From Paenibacillus sp. KS-LC4 (GTDB lineage Bacteria > Bacillota > Bacilli > Paenibacillales > Paenibacillaceae), in NCBI RefSeq assembly GCF_036894955.1, contig NZ_CP145905.1, positions 3,304,501 to 3,368,500 of the forward strand: DNA of 64,000 bases. The letters are read 5' to 3'. The translations under genes and the position numbers were made by a program. Every line of letters begins with the position of its first letter. Positions within the stretch are counted from its first letter, which is position 1. Shown here in pieces: positions 33,850 to 42,068 of the stretch. Below the pieces are notes generated by a model. It saw only the letters and a list, made by a program, of their open reading frames with translations. It had not been told where the DNA came from and made no database searches.

Positions 33850-33885
33850 ACTAGCAGCTCCCTTTTCACTATAAAATAAAATGTT

Positions 33886-34809
33886 CTATCGGCCCCAGCC
33901 ACAGCGCTCGCGCTGCACCCGCTGCAGCTCCGACCAGCGAACGAGCCGGATGCCCTCGCCATGCAGCACCTGCACAATCTCGCGATCACGGAACAGCTGA
34001 AACTCAAGTCCCCGTTTCTCAGGCTGGCCATGGAAGGAAAACAGCTCATCGGTTACGAGCGACGGATGAATAATAAGCTCTGTCAAACCCGGCTTAAGAC
34101 TGCGCAGCTGCTGCTTCATCGCCTCTTTGAACGACACATACGTCTCCCCTGCCTGCAGTTGGAAGGGTAAGCCAACTAAGTAGTCCGGTATGATGACGCC
34201 CTTGGAATCGGCCAGCATTCCGAGCTGCTTCGCCTGCTCAGCAAGCTCAGGAGAGGCTGTTTGTACACGATCACCAGGCAAATGACGCGGAAGGCGAAAA
34301 GGCAAGCCATATTTAGCGCACACGTCGAATACAATAGGTAAAAAATGCTTGCCTGTCTCAAGCCCATACAAGCTCCCCATATGATTGTCAGCATGGCTCG
34401 GCTTCATCCCTAATTGCAGCGCAAGCTCTATCTGGGCAACCAGCTCTCGCTCTACCTGCTCGGAGTCGGCCTGCAGCTCGAATGTGCGGCTATCTTTCGG
34501 GAAATATCCGTCCTCTGCAAGCAAAGAGGGAACATCCTCGGACTTGCTTACGGGCCCCCAGCGATAATTATCCCACTCGCTTGTAAACGTAAAATGAACA
34601 CCAACATCATGCTCCTGATGCTGTGCGCTCCACCTCGCTGCTTCCCGCGCTGCGGGGCACGGCATCATAATTGTTGCCGAGCTTACTGCGCGCTCTTCCA
34701 ACAGCTGCTCCACCGCTTTATTGACTGAATCACATAAGCCATAATCATCTGCATTAACAATGAGCAGTCTTTCATCGCTGCTGTATCCTAATGCGGCTGC
34801 CACACTCAT
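33886..34809 (-). CDS. ChbG/YdjC-family carbohydrate deacetylase
   Basis: A 307-residue protein. ATG at 34809 has GGAGGAG at the right spacing; the in-frame GTG at 34818 overlaps it. Metal-binding motifs of the YdjC fold are present: LLIVNADDYGLCDSVN with the Asp pair (about 18-28), VGVHFTFTSEW with a His, and PSHADNHMGSL with the His pair (about 138-146). ChbG removes an acetyl group from chitooligosaccharides such as diacetylchitobiose; others are less defined. The sequence between the motifs is family-typical. It lies 18 bases after the APH-type kinase, suggesting cotranscription. Confidence 0.88.
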   Translation of the reverse strand: MSVAAALGYSSDERLLIVNADDYGLCDSVNKAVEQLLEERAVSSATIMMPCPAAREAARWSAQHQEHDVGVHFTFTSEWDNYRWGPVSKSEDVPSLLAEDGYFPKDSRTFELQADSEQVERELVAQIELALQLGMKPSHADNHMGSLYGLETGKHFLPIVFDVCAKYGLPFRLPRHLPGDRVQTASPELAEQAKQLGMLADSKGVIIPDYLVGLPFQLQAGETYVSFKEAMKQQLRSLKPGLTELIIHPSLVTDELFSFHGQPEKRGLEFQLFRDREIVQVLHGEGIRLVRWSELQRVQRERCGWGR

Positions 34810-34827
34810 GAGCTCCACTCCTCCAAA

Positions 34828-35850
34828 TTATTGTGGTTGATCAACACCAGCAAGCAGCTCCCGAAATAGCGCTTTCAAACGCAGTTCATTGCTGCCTGTC
34901 CATTTCACAATTTTTGCCGCTTGGATTACAATTTTGTGCAATATTTCCGCTTCGTCAAGCTGCTCTCGCCAGCGTGTCATAAAATGCAGCGTCACATCAA
35001 GCATCCGCAGCTTAAGCAGCAGCGGAATGGCGTTAGCCTCCTCCTCCGTCAACCGCAATTCCGCGCCAAACCCTTCACAAAACGAGGCGATACGCTCCAG
35101 TTGCCCTTCATCTGCCCAGTCAATTAAATCCACAATAACGACTGCGAGCTCCATAGCCCTCACATCGACGGTACAAAATTCAAAATCCAGCAAGCCGACT
35201 ACAGCATCTCCGCGTGCAACGGAATTACTGAAATTCAAATCGCCATGAATCCATTGATGGGGAAGCTTGGCTATGCTTTTCAGGTCGCTGCGCAAGCTTG
35301 CTCGTTCCTGCTGCAAACAGGAGATTTGCTCCTCAAGCACTGGCAGCAGCCCAGCTTCACCGGCAATATCACGCAAAGCTGTAATGCCTATAGCTTCATA
35401 AGATTGCTCCAGCTTGTAATAGGGATCATAAATAGGCTCTCCCTGTGGCTTAATGGCGCTTAATCCTTTGCATAAGGCAGCCGCAGCGGTTCCGAGTCCC
35501 CTAATGTGGGAAATATTTTCGACGGAAGGCCGCTTGCCTTCAATGAAATGGCATAATGTTGCCAGCTTGCCGCCCTTCGCCTTCGTTACGGTGTGCCCTG
35601 CACGGTTCGCTACAGGCATCGGAACGTCAAAATGGCGATTTTTTTGCCCTAGCAGCCCCAATAACACCTCGTGCTCCAGCAATACAGTCGACTTATTCTG
35701 ATGATTGTTGTAAATTCGCAGCACATAGCGGTTATTTCCCGCCTGCACGATCCGTGTTGTATTGTTCATGCCGCTGTCTCCGGCAGCTATTTCCCATGGC
35801 CCACCTAGCTCATATTGATCTAAAAACGTTGAAAAATCATGCTGACTCAA
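34828..35850 (-). CDS. Aminoglycoside phosphotransferase (APH)-family kinase
   Basis: A 340-residue protein kinase-like fold enzyme. The N-lobe contains RYVLRIYNNH with a likely ATP-binding residue. The catalytic loop is HQWIHGDLNFSNSV (about 207-220, HGDxxxxN) and the metal-binding motif is VGLLDFEFCTVD (about 224-235). Family members phosphorylate small molecules such as homoserine, choline, methylthioribose or antibiotics. Its length and HGDLNFSN pattern resemble spore-associated YutH/homoserine-kinase-like members more than clinical resistance enzymes, so I would not call it a resistance gene. Substrate unknown. Confidence 0.85.
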   Translation of the reverse strand: MSQHDFSTFLDQYELGGPWEIAAGDSGMNNTTRIVQAGNNRYVLRIYNNHQNKSTVLLEHEVLLGLLGQKNRHFDVPMPVANRAGHTVTKAKGGKLATLCHFIEGKRPSVENISHIRGLGTAAAALCKGLSAIKPQGEPIYDPYYKLEQSYEAIGITALRDIAGEAGLLPVLEEQISCLQQERASLRSDLKSIAKLPHQWIHGDLNFSNSVARGDAVVGLLDFEFCTVDVRAMELAVVIVDLIDWADEGQLERIASFCEGFGAELRLTEEEANAIPLLLKLRMLDVTLHFMTRWREQLDEAEILHKIVIQAAKIVKWTGSNELRLKALFRELLAGVDQPQ

Positions 35851-36226
35851 TGGTTTTTCCTCCCCTAAGCTACCAGTTGCTGCCTTTATTATACTTGCTG
35901 GAAGCAGAAGTTGGCAAAGAAACGGAAAACCGCCGATGACATTCGCTATTTCTCCTTAATGAAGAGTTCTGTAACATGCAAGCTTCGACACATTTTGTAA
36001 CCGCTGGTTAATGGATTATAACTTCTGAACGCCTTCATTTTGCCATATCTAGTTTCCACAGATTCTGCATCTTCCAGCTGTTGTGGGCAGACACGCTATC
36101 TCGGGTTTTAAGCTTTATTAGGCAATCGTTAGCCTGCTGTCGAAATCATTTTAAACATGTTGGATTGTGCGCTTCCCCGGGAAATAGACAGCTCATTTCC
36201 ACCTCTCTATTTCCCATACTGGCTCT
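35851..36226. other. Gene-free stretch between APH kinase and permease genes
   Basis: I see no gene, strong terminator or repeat. Part of it must hold the promoter of the kinase-deacetylase genes (minus strand); AAAAATGGTGTATAAT-like elements were looked for without a convincing match. Confidence 0.35.
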
Positions 36227-37861
36227 TCATTCTGTCAGTTCGAATTTTCGCTCAATTCTAATAATTTCTCCGTGAGTTTTATTTAGGCGGCTTTGCATCG
36301 TCTCTAAATGACGTCTTCGGTACCGCAAATCAAGCAATGCTGACACAAGCAGCACTGCACCCGCTCCCATGATACCCTCCTTGCCAAGCACGATTGCCGC
36401 CAGCACGACGCTAAGCAGCAGCCAGACCAGTGCCGTTATATTCACCACAGCGCTCCACCTTCCAAGATGCCAAGGCGCATCCATGAGCAGCTTGTGCTTC
36501 TTGCCTGCGCGCAGCGCTAACGCTATTGGTATTGCATACGCCGTGTACAGGCAAATCAGTGTAAAGCTGGGAACGACAGCTGTCAGCAAGTGCTCTGGAA
36601 TGAGCAAACAGCATGTCACGAGGATAATGAAAAACCCCACCGCAGCGAGCCAGACGCATTTCCTGGGTGATTGCGTTGCAGGATGAACGCCAGACAGCTG
36701 TCTGCTGAAGGGCAGCGCCTTATCGCGCGTGAGGCTGTACAGCAATCGCGAGCAAGCGATCAGGACGCTGCTGCTGCTTGAATAGAGCAGTATGACTAGA
36801 AGCACTATCGCCAGCGGGGATCGGCTTACAGCATCCAGCAAACTACCCGCAAACCACACGGCCCCGCCAGTCGGTATCCCTCCATATGAGAAGCCAGGCC
36901 ATACAAGAGTCAGCACAGCCAGTAGCACAAAGCCAATAATAAACGTGTAGGCCGTCGATAAATAGATCGCCCATGGCACGCGAATGCGAGGATCGGACGT
37001 CTCCTCGGCTCCTTGAGCAGCGCTGTCCATGCCGAGAAAGAGCTTTTGCAGAAGCAAAAAGCCCGCAATCATGCCCATGGTGGACTGCCCCTTCCCCTCT
37101 CCGTTATAGGCAGGAAGCGTAAATAATAGCTCTGGCGAAAAAGCGCCCGGCCAATACAGCGCCACTAGCATGCCGATTGCAGCAATTGCAGCGATAAGCT
37201 GCAGCCACAGTCCGGTGCGCAGCAGAATAGCAAGCAGACGGACGCCTCGGCTGTGTAAAGCAGCCTGGATGACCACCATTGCCAAGGCAATAATCGCCTT
37301 CGTCCATATGGAAGGCACATAACCGAGCCAGCCGGCAAGCAGGCTATCCAGCAAGAAGGCGGATAGCAGATTGCTCAGCAGCAAGAGCCCCATGTAACCA
37401 GCCATGTGAAACCAGCCCGCATGCCAGCCCCATACACGTCCTCCTAATGCGGAGGACCAGTGATAGACGCCACCGGCGGTCGGAATAGCAGATGACAACT
37501 CGGCAAGCGACGCACTTACCATTAAGGCAAACAATGCTGCAAGCGGAATGCCGATACCGACAACAACAGGTCCCCCCTGCTGCAAGGCAGGCGCGAGAAA
37601 CAACAAAGCTGCTGCGCACAGACCCATCGTGTTGAAGGATAGTCCGAATGAAGCAGCCGTTCCAAATTTGCGTCTAAGCTGCTGGGCAAGTCCAAACAAA
37701 TTCAAATCATGCTTATCCTGCTGCATTTGAATATAGGTGGCATAAGCCGTCATGCTTTGATGGCTTGAAGATTTGATACTTTGCTGCGCCTTTACAGCCC
37801 CAGCTAATGCAGCCGCACATACAGCGAAAAATAATGCCAGCCCGATTACGAGCGCAAACAT
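36227..37861 (-). CDS. APC-family amino-acid/polyamine permease
   Basis: A 544-residue integral membrane transporter. I chose ATG at 37861 (MFALVIGLALFF), with GGGGGTGG upstream; the longer frame starts inside that Shine-Dalgarno. About 13-14 hydrophobic segments are visible: an extra N-terminal transmembrane helix, a cytosolic stretch (about 25-65), then the 12-helix APC core starting FGLSFNTMGLCAAALLFLAP. SSAIPTAGGVYHWSSALGG is the APC substrate-binding region of helix 3, and DSAAQGAEETSDPRIRVPWAI is the conserved cytosolic loop. Length exceeds the usual 450-500 because of the N-terminal extra segment. Likely substrate is an amino acid, choline or polyamine. Confidence 0.88.
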   Translation of the reverse strand: MFALVIGLALFFAVCAAALAGAVKAQQSIKSSSHQSMTAYATYIQMQQDKHDLNLFGLAQQLRRKFGTAASFGLSFNTMGLCAAALLFLAPALQQGGPVVVGIGIPLAALFALMVSASLAELSSAIPTAGGVYHWSSALGGRVWGWHAGWFHMAGYMGLLLLSNLLSAFLLDSLLAGWLGYVPSIWTKAIIALAMVVIQAALHSRGVRLLAILLRTGLWLQLIAAIAAIGMLVALYWPGAFSPELLFTLPAYNGEGKGQSTMGMIAGFLLLQKLFLGMDSAAQGAEETSDPRIRVPWAIYLSTAYTFIIGFVLLAVLTLVWPGFSYGGIPTGGAVWFAGSLLDAVSRSPLAIVLLVILLYSSSSSVLIACSRLLYSLTRDKALPFSRQLSGVHPATQSPRKCVWLAAVGFFIILVTCCLLIPEHLLTAVVPSFTLICLYTAYAIPIALALRAGKKHKLLMDAPWHLGRWSAVVNITALVWLLLSVVLAAIVLGKEGIMGAGAVLLVSALLDLRYRRRHLETMQSRLNKTHGEIIRIERKFELTE

Positions 37862-37982
37862 CCCACCACCCCCATCATTAAGCATTATATGTGAGGGCGG
37901 AAGGACTCATGCCAGCAATCAAGCAAAACAAATCATGACATTAATTATTTATGACATTAACTATAAGGCAAAAGCAGGTACC

Positions 37983-38576
37983 CTATACTAGCGCGAGCAC
38001 CCGATTCAACAATTGGTCGGTGTCAAACGGTTTTTCTATCCACTCAGTAATGCCCAGCTCAGCCGCAGCATCCATTTTTTCAGGCTCCCCGTAGGCGGTA
38101 ATTAGCAATACTTTAACGCTCGCATCGCTTTTGCGAATCGCGCGTAGCACGTCCAATCCGTCCATATCAGGCAGCATAAAATCAAGCAAAATGCAGTCCG
38201 CACCGTAACGCTCGAATTGCTCAAGCGCCCTCACGCCATCCGCAGCTTCATAAACGGTAAATCCCGCCTTCTGAAACAGCTCTGACAGCATGAGCCGAAT
38301 GAGAGGCTGGTCGTCAACAATAAGCAGCTTTTTCCCTTGAGCTATCTTTGCTGCATCCGCGCCGCCCGCCATGGCCTTGAGCGTTGGCTGGCTGCGCCCG
38401 TCGCCTTGCTTGCCAGGAAAGCTTTTTTTTACTGGACCAAGCTGCAAGCTTGAAGGCTCTCGCCGAACGGGGGGCGCGTAAAGTCGCGGCCCCTTGTCCT
38501 TTTTCACATACTGCAAATAAACAACGAAAGCGATCGTCATGACAAATACAACGCATAATAAAATAATATACATCAT
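37983..38576 (-). CDS. Membrane-anchored single-domain response regulator
   Basis: A 197-residue protein. ATG at 38576 has AGGAGAG 8 bases upstream. Residues 3-24 (YIILLCVVFVMTIAFVVYLQYV) form one transmembrane helix, followed by a basic, Pro/Ser/Gly-rich linker (about 25-82). A complete receiver domain lies at about 83-197: LLIVDDQPLIRLMLSEL, phosphoacceptor Asp in CILLDFMLPDMDG, Thr in VLLITAYGEP, and Lys in WIEKPFDTDQLL. This is like Spo0F or CheY but tethered to the membrane, which is unusual. No output domain follows. Possibly a phosphorelay intermediate or a phosphate sink near a membrane kinase. No kinase gene is adjacent. Confidence 0.88.
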   Translation of the reverse strand: MMYIILLCVVFVMTIAFVVYLQYVKKDKGPRLYAPPVRREPSSLQLGPVKKSFPGKQGDGRSQPTLKAMAGGADAAKIAQGKKLLIVDDQPLIRLMLSELFQKAGFTVYEAADGVRALEQFERYGADCILLDFMLPDMDGLDVLRAIRKSDASVKVLLITAYGEPEKMDAAAELGITEWIEKPFDTDQLLNRVLALV

Positions 38577-38609
38577 GCTGTTTTCTCTCCTGCTGCAAAG
38601 TTGCACAAA

Positions 38610-39221
38610 TCAATAATTGACGACCATTGGTCCGAGCGGGCCATTTTCATTAATCATATCCTCAATGTCATAGACGGAGATTGGGAAATACGGAAAACCA
38701 AAAGCGTAAGGCGTCAGCTCATAAAGGGCAAAATAAAGCACCAGCGTCCGATCCGCAATATAAAAGTCCTGATCCGGCCTTATCGCTTTGAACGGCGACA
38801 GCGTACTGATATCTCGCGACCTGATTTGAGCATTGACCAGCGCAGACAGCTTGACGACATAATTGCTGCCGGGCTTAAACAGCTCAGCAAGCGCATAAGA
38901 GCGTCCCGTGGTCAGCTTGAAGGTAAGCGACTGCTGCAGCGTCAGTCCATGCGCTCCTCCTGTATATGCATAGTTAAACAAAGACAGACTGAGCACATCC
39001 TTCTGATTGTTTTTGAGCTCAAAATATCCTTGCATCTCCGCATGCGGGTCTTCAAGCGTACCTTGCTCGGCTATGAGATGCTGTGCTGCTGAGTGAATGG
39101 TCCCATTGATTTGACTATCCGCTGCCTCGTTGGATCCCCCGCTAATTTGAGGCAGCCACAGTTCGACCTTTGGAGACGTACTGCGGACAGACTGAACGAT
39201 TACAGGAGATTGAAACGCCAT
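38610..39221 (-). CDS. DUF3298/DUF4163 (RsiV-like) domain protein
   Basis: A 203-residue protein. It has an N-terminal DUF4163-like part (LPQISGGSNEAADSQINGTIHSAAQ) and a C-terminal DUF3298 part with NYAYTGGAHGLTLQQSLTFKLTTGRSYALAELFKPGSNYV. The YTGGAHG block is diagnostic. RsiV uses this fold outside the membrane to bind lysozyme. Here no transmembrane helix or signal peptide is visible, so location and function are unclear. It lies 33 bases upstream of the membrane-anchored receiver gene and 16 bases after the acetyltransferase gene, so all may form one operon. Confidence 0.82.
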   Translation of the reverse strand: MAFQSPVIVQSVRSTSPKVELWLPQISGGSNEAADSQINGTIHSAAQHLIAEQGTLEDPHAEMQGYFELKNNQKDVLSLSLFNYAYTGGAHGLTLQQSLTFKLTTGRSYALAELFKPGSNYVVKLSALVNAQIRSRDISTLSPFKAIRPDQDFYIADRTLVLYFALYELTPYAFGFPYFPISVYDIEDMINENGPLGPMVVNY

Positions 39222-39237
39222 ATCGGGCTACACCTGC

Positions 39238-39753
39238 CTATTCGCTAGAATGCTCCATTGTATGCAGATTACGCCTCATCTCATACCACTCAATTCCTCC
39301 ATGTGTGGAGGAAGCCTTGCCTACGTATGTAAATTTTGCCTGCTCATAAAAAGAAATAAGATGCGGCTCGCACATTAGTATAATCGCTTTCAGCCCTTCA
39401 TTCTCGCATGCTTGGATCAGCTTGTCCAGCAGTTTTGCAGCAATTCCCCTGCGCCTGAAAGCCGGAGCTACAGCAATCGTCAGGATGCAAAAGTTGTCTC
39501 CCGCGTATTCGCCTTGGTGACTTCCCTTCATCTCATCACCGCAGCTTTCCTGCTCCGTTCGTATCCCGTTGGCTATGCCGAGCAGCTCTCCCTCCTCTGA
39601 CCAGGCGGACCAGAAATAAGAAGGATACTCCTGAAAACGGTACTGAAATCCCGCTTCAGTCGCCGCGGCCTCAGGTGGGTAACAGCGCAGCTCAAGCTCC
39701 AGCGCCTGTAAAAGCTCATGCTGCTGAATCAATCTCAGCACTACGATGCTCAT
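39238..39753 (-). CDS. GNAT-family N-acetyltransferase
   Basis: A 171-residue acetyltransferase. The acetyl-CoA-binding motif is FCILTIAVAPAFRRRGIAAKLLDKLIQACENEGLKAIILMCEPHLISFYEQAKFTYVG (about 87-145, with the RRRGIA loop). N-terminal LRCYPPEAAATEAGFQYRFQEYPSYFWSA resembles arylalkylamine-type GNATs. Its ATG overlaps the stop of the ABC ATPase gene (ATGA), so the two are translationally coupled. Substrate unknown. Confidence 0.88.
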   Translation of the reverse strand: MSIVVLRLIQQHELLQALELELRCYPPEAAATEAGFQYRFQEYPSYFWSAWSEEGELLGIANGIRTEQESCGDEMKGSHQGEYAGDNFCILTIAVAPAFRRRGIAAKLLDKLIQACENEGLKAIILMCEPHLISFYEQAKFTYVGKASSTHGGIEWYEMRRNLHTMEHSSE

Positions 39754-40475
39754 AACAGCATTTTCTCCCGTTCGGTCAAGCGCCTGCCTCTAATGTCGAT
39801 GACGAGCTTGCCACTATTGAGCCCAATAATGCGGTCCGCGAAACGCTCCGCATAATCCCCCTGATGCAGCACCGCAATAACCGTAACGCGCTGCTCTGTG
39901 CAAAGCCGTTTTAAATCCGCTAGCACCTGATCAGCCGTGTGCGGGTCAAGTCCGGACACCGGCTCGTCCGCCAAAATAATTTTCGCGCCGTGCACAAGCG
40001 CACGGGCAACGGCGATGCGCTGGCGCTCCCCCCCGCTCATCTTCTCCGCCTTCAGATGTGCTTTATCGAGTAGGCCAAGCTTCTCTATCGTGTCCATGGC
40101 GCCCATATAATCGTCGCTGCGCACCATGCCGGTCCATCGCCGCCAAGCCGGCGTCTGGGTCACCGATCCGATTATCACATTTTTGAGTCCAGTCTTGCTC
40201 GGATACAAAACAGGCTTTTCCTCCAAATAAGCCACCTCACGGCGAACTTTAAATTTACCTGTAAGACCTTGCTTTAGTACGTCCGTTCCATCCAGCTTGT
40301 AAGTTCCCCGCGTCCATTTTTCTTGCAGCGCCAAGCATTTAAGCAGCATCGACTTGCCGCTTCCGCTCGCTCCTTTAATGGCGATAAATTCTCCATCTTC
40401 CACATCTAAATGTATGTCGTCGAGCACCTTCGGCCCTCCGGGAATTACCTTCGTCAAATTCGAAATTCTTATCAT
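39750..40475 (-). CDS. Orphan ABC transporter ATPase, PhnC-like
   Basis: A 241-residue ATPase. Walker A is IKGASGSGKSMLLKCL (about 35-50), the signature motif is MSGGERQRIAVARALV (about 144-159), and Walker B is ILADEPVSGLDPH. The region between Walker A and signature (LEEKPVLYPSKTGLKNVIIGSV) resembles PhnC phosphonate ATPases. No permease or binding protein is encoded next to it. A GNAT overlaps it instead, so it may work with a distant permease or be a soluble ATPase. AAAGGGG precedes the ATG. Confidence 0.87.
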   Translation of the reverse strand: MIRISNLTKVIPGGPKVLDDIHLDVEDGEFIAIKGASGSGKSMLLKCLALQEKWTRGTYKLDGTDVLKQGLTGKFKVRREVAYLEEKPVLYPSKTGLKNVIIGSVTQTPAWRRWTGMVRSDDYMGAMDTIEKLGLLDKAHLKAEKMSGGERQRIAVARALVHGAKIILADEPVSGLDPHTADQVLADLKRLCTEQRVTVIAVLHQGDYAERFADRIIGLNSGKLVIDIRGRRLTEREKMLL

Positions 40476-40664
40476 TTTCCGCGCCCCTTTGTTTCACGCA
40501 TCATATTTTCAGCATTTTGTATAATTCGATTCGGGTCGCTCCTAGGTGCAATATTTAGACCGATAGAACCGGCTCGCTCTCGATATTGTCCATTGAAAGT
40601 CGCTCAGGGGATTTATGCAAAATGCTTTTTTATATAAATCTAGTTTACGGGAAACAAAAAACAG

Positions 40665-40693
40665 TTTCCACACGAACAAATGTTTGATATAAT
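40665..40693 (+). promoter_or_regulatory. Sigma-A-type promoter of the 40759 small-protein gene
   Basis: -35 TTTCCA (40665-40670, 4 of 6), 17-base spacer, -10 TATAAT (40688-40693, perfect). The start codon is 66 bases downstream. Confidence 0.6.
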
Positions 40694-40758
40694 AAAGATA
40701 GGAACAAGAGTTCTTATTGACTATTTTCCAAACATCTAATAAGGGAGGCAGGATCACC

Positions 40759-40983
40759 ATGAAGAGCACTTGCGAAAATTTTCGTTACGTTGAGAAAAAT
40801 TGGCCGCGTCGGGATTTAACTTTTAAGTTTTATACAAACGGAGAGTTGACGATTATTGATAACAGCTCCGAGGAGGTGATCTCTCCGAATGACTTGCGGG
40901 GCGACAGCTTGGATTTCTATATTCGCCGCCGCATTGCTTTTATTAAGACAACGCTGCTGGTGTCGCAGCTTAAATATGCTTGA
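40759..40983 (+). CDS. Small uncharacterised protein (74 aa)
   Basis: A 74-residue soluble protein. ATG at 40759 has AAGGGAGG upstream and a good promoter precedes it. The sequence (CENFRYVEKNWPRRDLTFKFYTNGELTIIDNSSEEVISPN) suggests a short beta-strand domain followed by an amphipathic helix (DFYIRRRIAFIKTTLLVS). No domain is recognised. The combination of promoter, Shine-Dalgarno and codon use supports a real gene. Confidence 0.7.
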   Translation: MKSTCENFRYVEKNWPRRDLTFKFYTNGELTIIDNSSEEVISPNDLRGDSLDFYIRRRIAFIKTTLLVSQLKYA

Positions 40984-41138
40984 TTTTTCATGGGAATATC
41001 CGGCTGTCCGGCTGTTTATCCTTAATTTTCCTAACTTACTGTTGTGAAAACGTGCTTGCTGCGTTGACGTAAGGCTCCCGATACTGTAGATTAATTTCAT
41101 ACACCGTCTATTTTGCGCCGAAGGAGCCGTGCTTTTTT

Positions 41139-41873
41139 ATGAAGCAACACATTATGTTTGACCTCGACGATACATTAATCCATTGTAATAAATATTTCTA
41201 TTTGGTCATTAGTCAATTTGTTGATGCGATGACGACCTGGTTTGCCGGATATGAAGACGTAACCGCAAACGCTGTAAAGGATAAACAAACCGAAATTGAT
41301 ATCGCCGGAATTGCTGTGCTTGGTTTCAAGAGCGAGCATTTTCCCCAATCCTTCGTTGACAGCTACGTCTATTTCTCCGATGTTACAGGTAGGAAGCGCT
41401 CTACTGTTGAGCAGGATTTTCTATGGAAGCTTGGACTTAGCGTATACGAGCATGATACTGAGCCCTATCCAAATATGGAGGAGACGCTATACTCTTTAGC
41501 GAATCAGGGGCATGAGCTGCATCTTTATACGGGTGGTGAGCAGTTGATTCAGACCCGCAAAATCGATCAGCTCAATCTGAGCAAATATTTTAATGACCGT
41601 ATCTACATCCGCCAGCATAAAACCAATGAGGCATTAGAGCATATTTTAGCAGAAACCGCGCTGGATCGCGCTCACACATGGATGATTGGCAACTCCATTC
41701 GTACGGATGTTGTGCCTGCCTTGACTGCCGGCATCCACGCCATTCATATGCGCAAGGATACCGAATGGCAATATAATGTTGTCAATATTGAAGTGGAGCC
41801 TAAGGGGGCCTTTTTCACTTTGAATGATTTAGTTGAAGTGCCGGAAGCCATCTATTGCTATATTAATCGCTAG
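41139..41873 (+). CDS. HAD-superfamily hydrolase
   Basis: A 244-residue phosphatase-type protein. Motif I is HIMFDLDDTLIH with the nucleophile Asp (about residue 8) and general acid Asp two later. Motif II lies in LHLYTGGEQ (Thr). Motif III and IV are in KYFNDRIYIRQHKTNEAL and WMIGNSIRTDVVPALTAGIHAIHMRKD. The helical cap lies between motifs I and II, placing it in the C1 HAD subclass. Substrate unknown. A GGAG sits 13-16 bases before the ATG. Confidence 0.9.
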   Translation: MKQHIMFDLDDTLIHCNKYFYLVISQFVDAMTTWFAGYEDVTANAVKDKQTEIDIAGIAVLGFKSEHFPQSFVDSYVYFSDVTGRKRSTVEQDFLWKLGLSVYEHDTEPYPNMEETLYSLANQGHELHLYTGGEQLIQTRKIDQLNLSKYFNDRIYIRQHKTNEALEHILAETALDRAHTWMIGNSIRTDVVPALTAGIHAIHMRKDTEWQYNVVNIEVEPKGAFFTLNDLVEVPEAIYCYINR

Positions 41874-41952
41874 TTAAAGAATTTCATAATAATCTCAAGG
41901 AGCGGGAACAACTGCCACCTCAGCTAGAGGCAAAGATACCGTTCCCAGATGA

Positions 41953-41996
41953 AATAAGCCGCCCTACCAGCAGATTTGTTGGTTCGGCGGCTTATT
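41953..41996. terminator. Bidirectional terminator between HAD and topB genes
   Basis: AATAAGCCGCC and GGCGGCTTATT are perfect 11-base arms around a 22-base loop; the plus side continues TTTGC and the minus side TTTC. It lies between convergent genes. Confidence 0.7.
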
Positions 41997-42068
41997 TTGC
42001 TGCGATGCTCGGTAGCGCTTGATCAAATCGAAAAATGCTCAATCAACTATGTTACGAAAGTATGATAA

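Noticed and set aside
34828-35850. Aminoglycoside-resistance gene
   Set aside because: Only the general APH-fold motifs are present; the sequence and position suggest a metabolic or spore-associated kinase.
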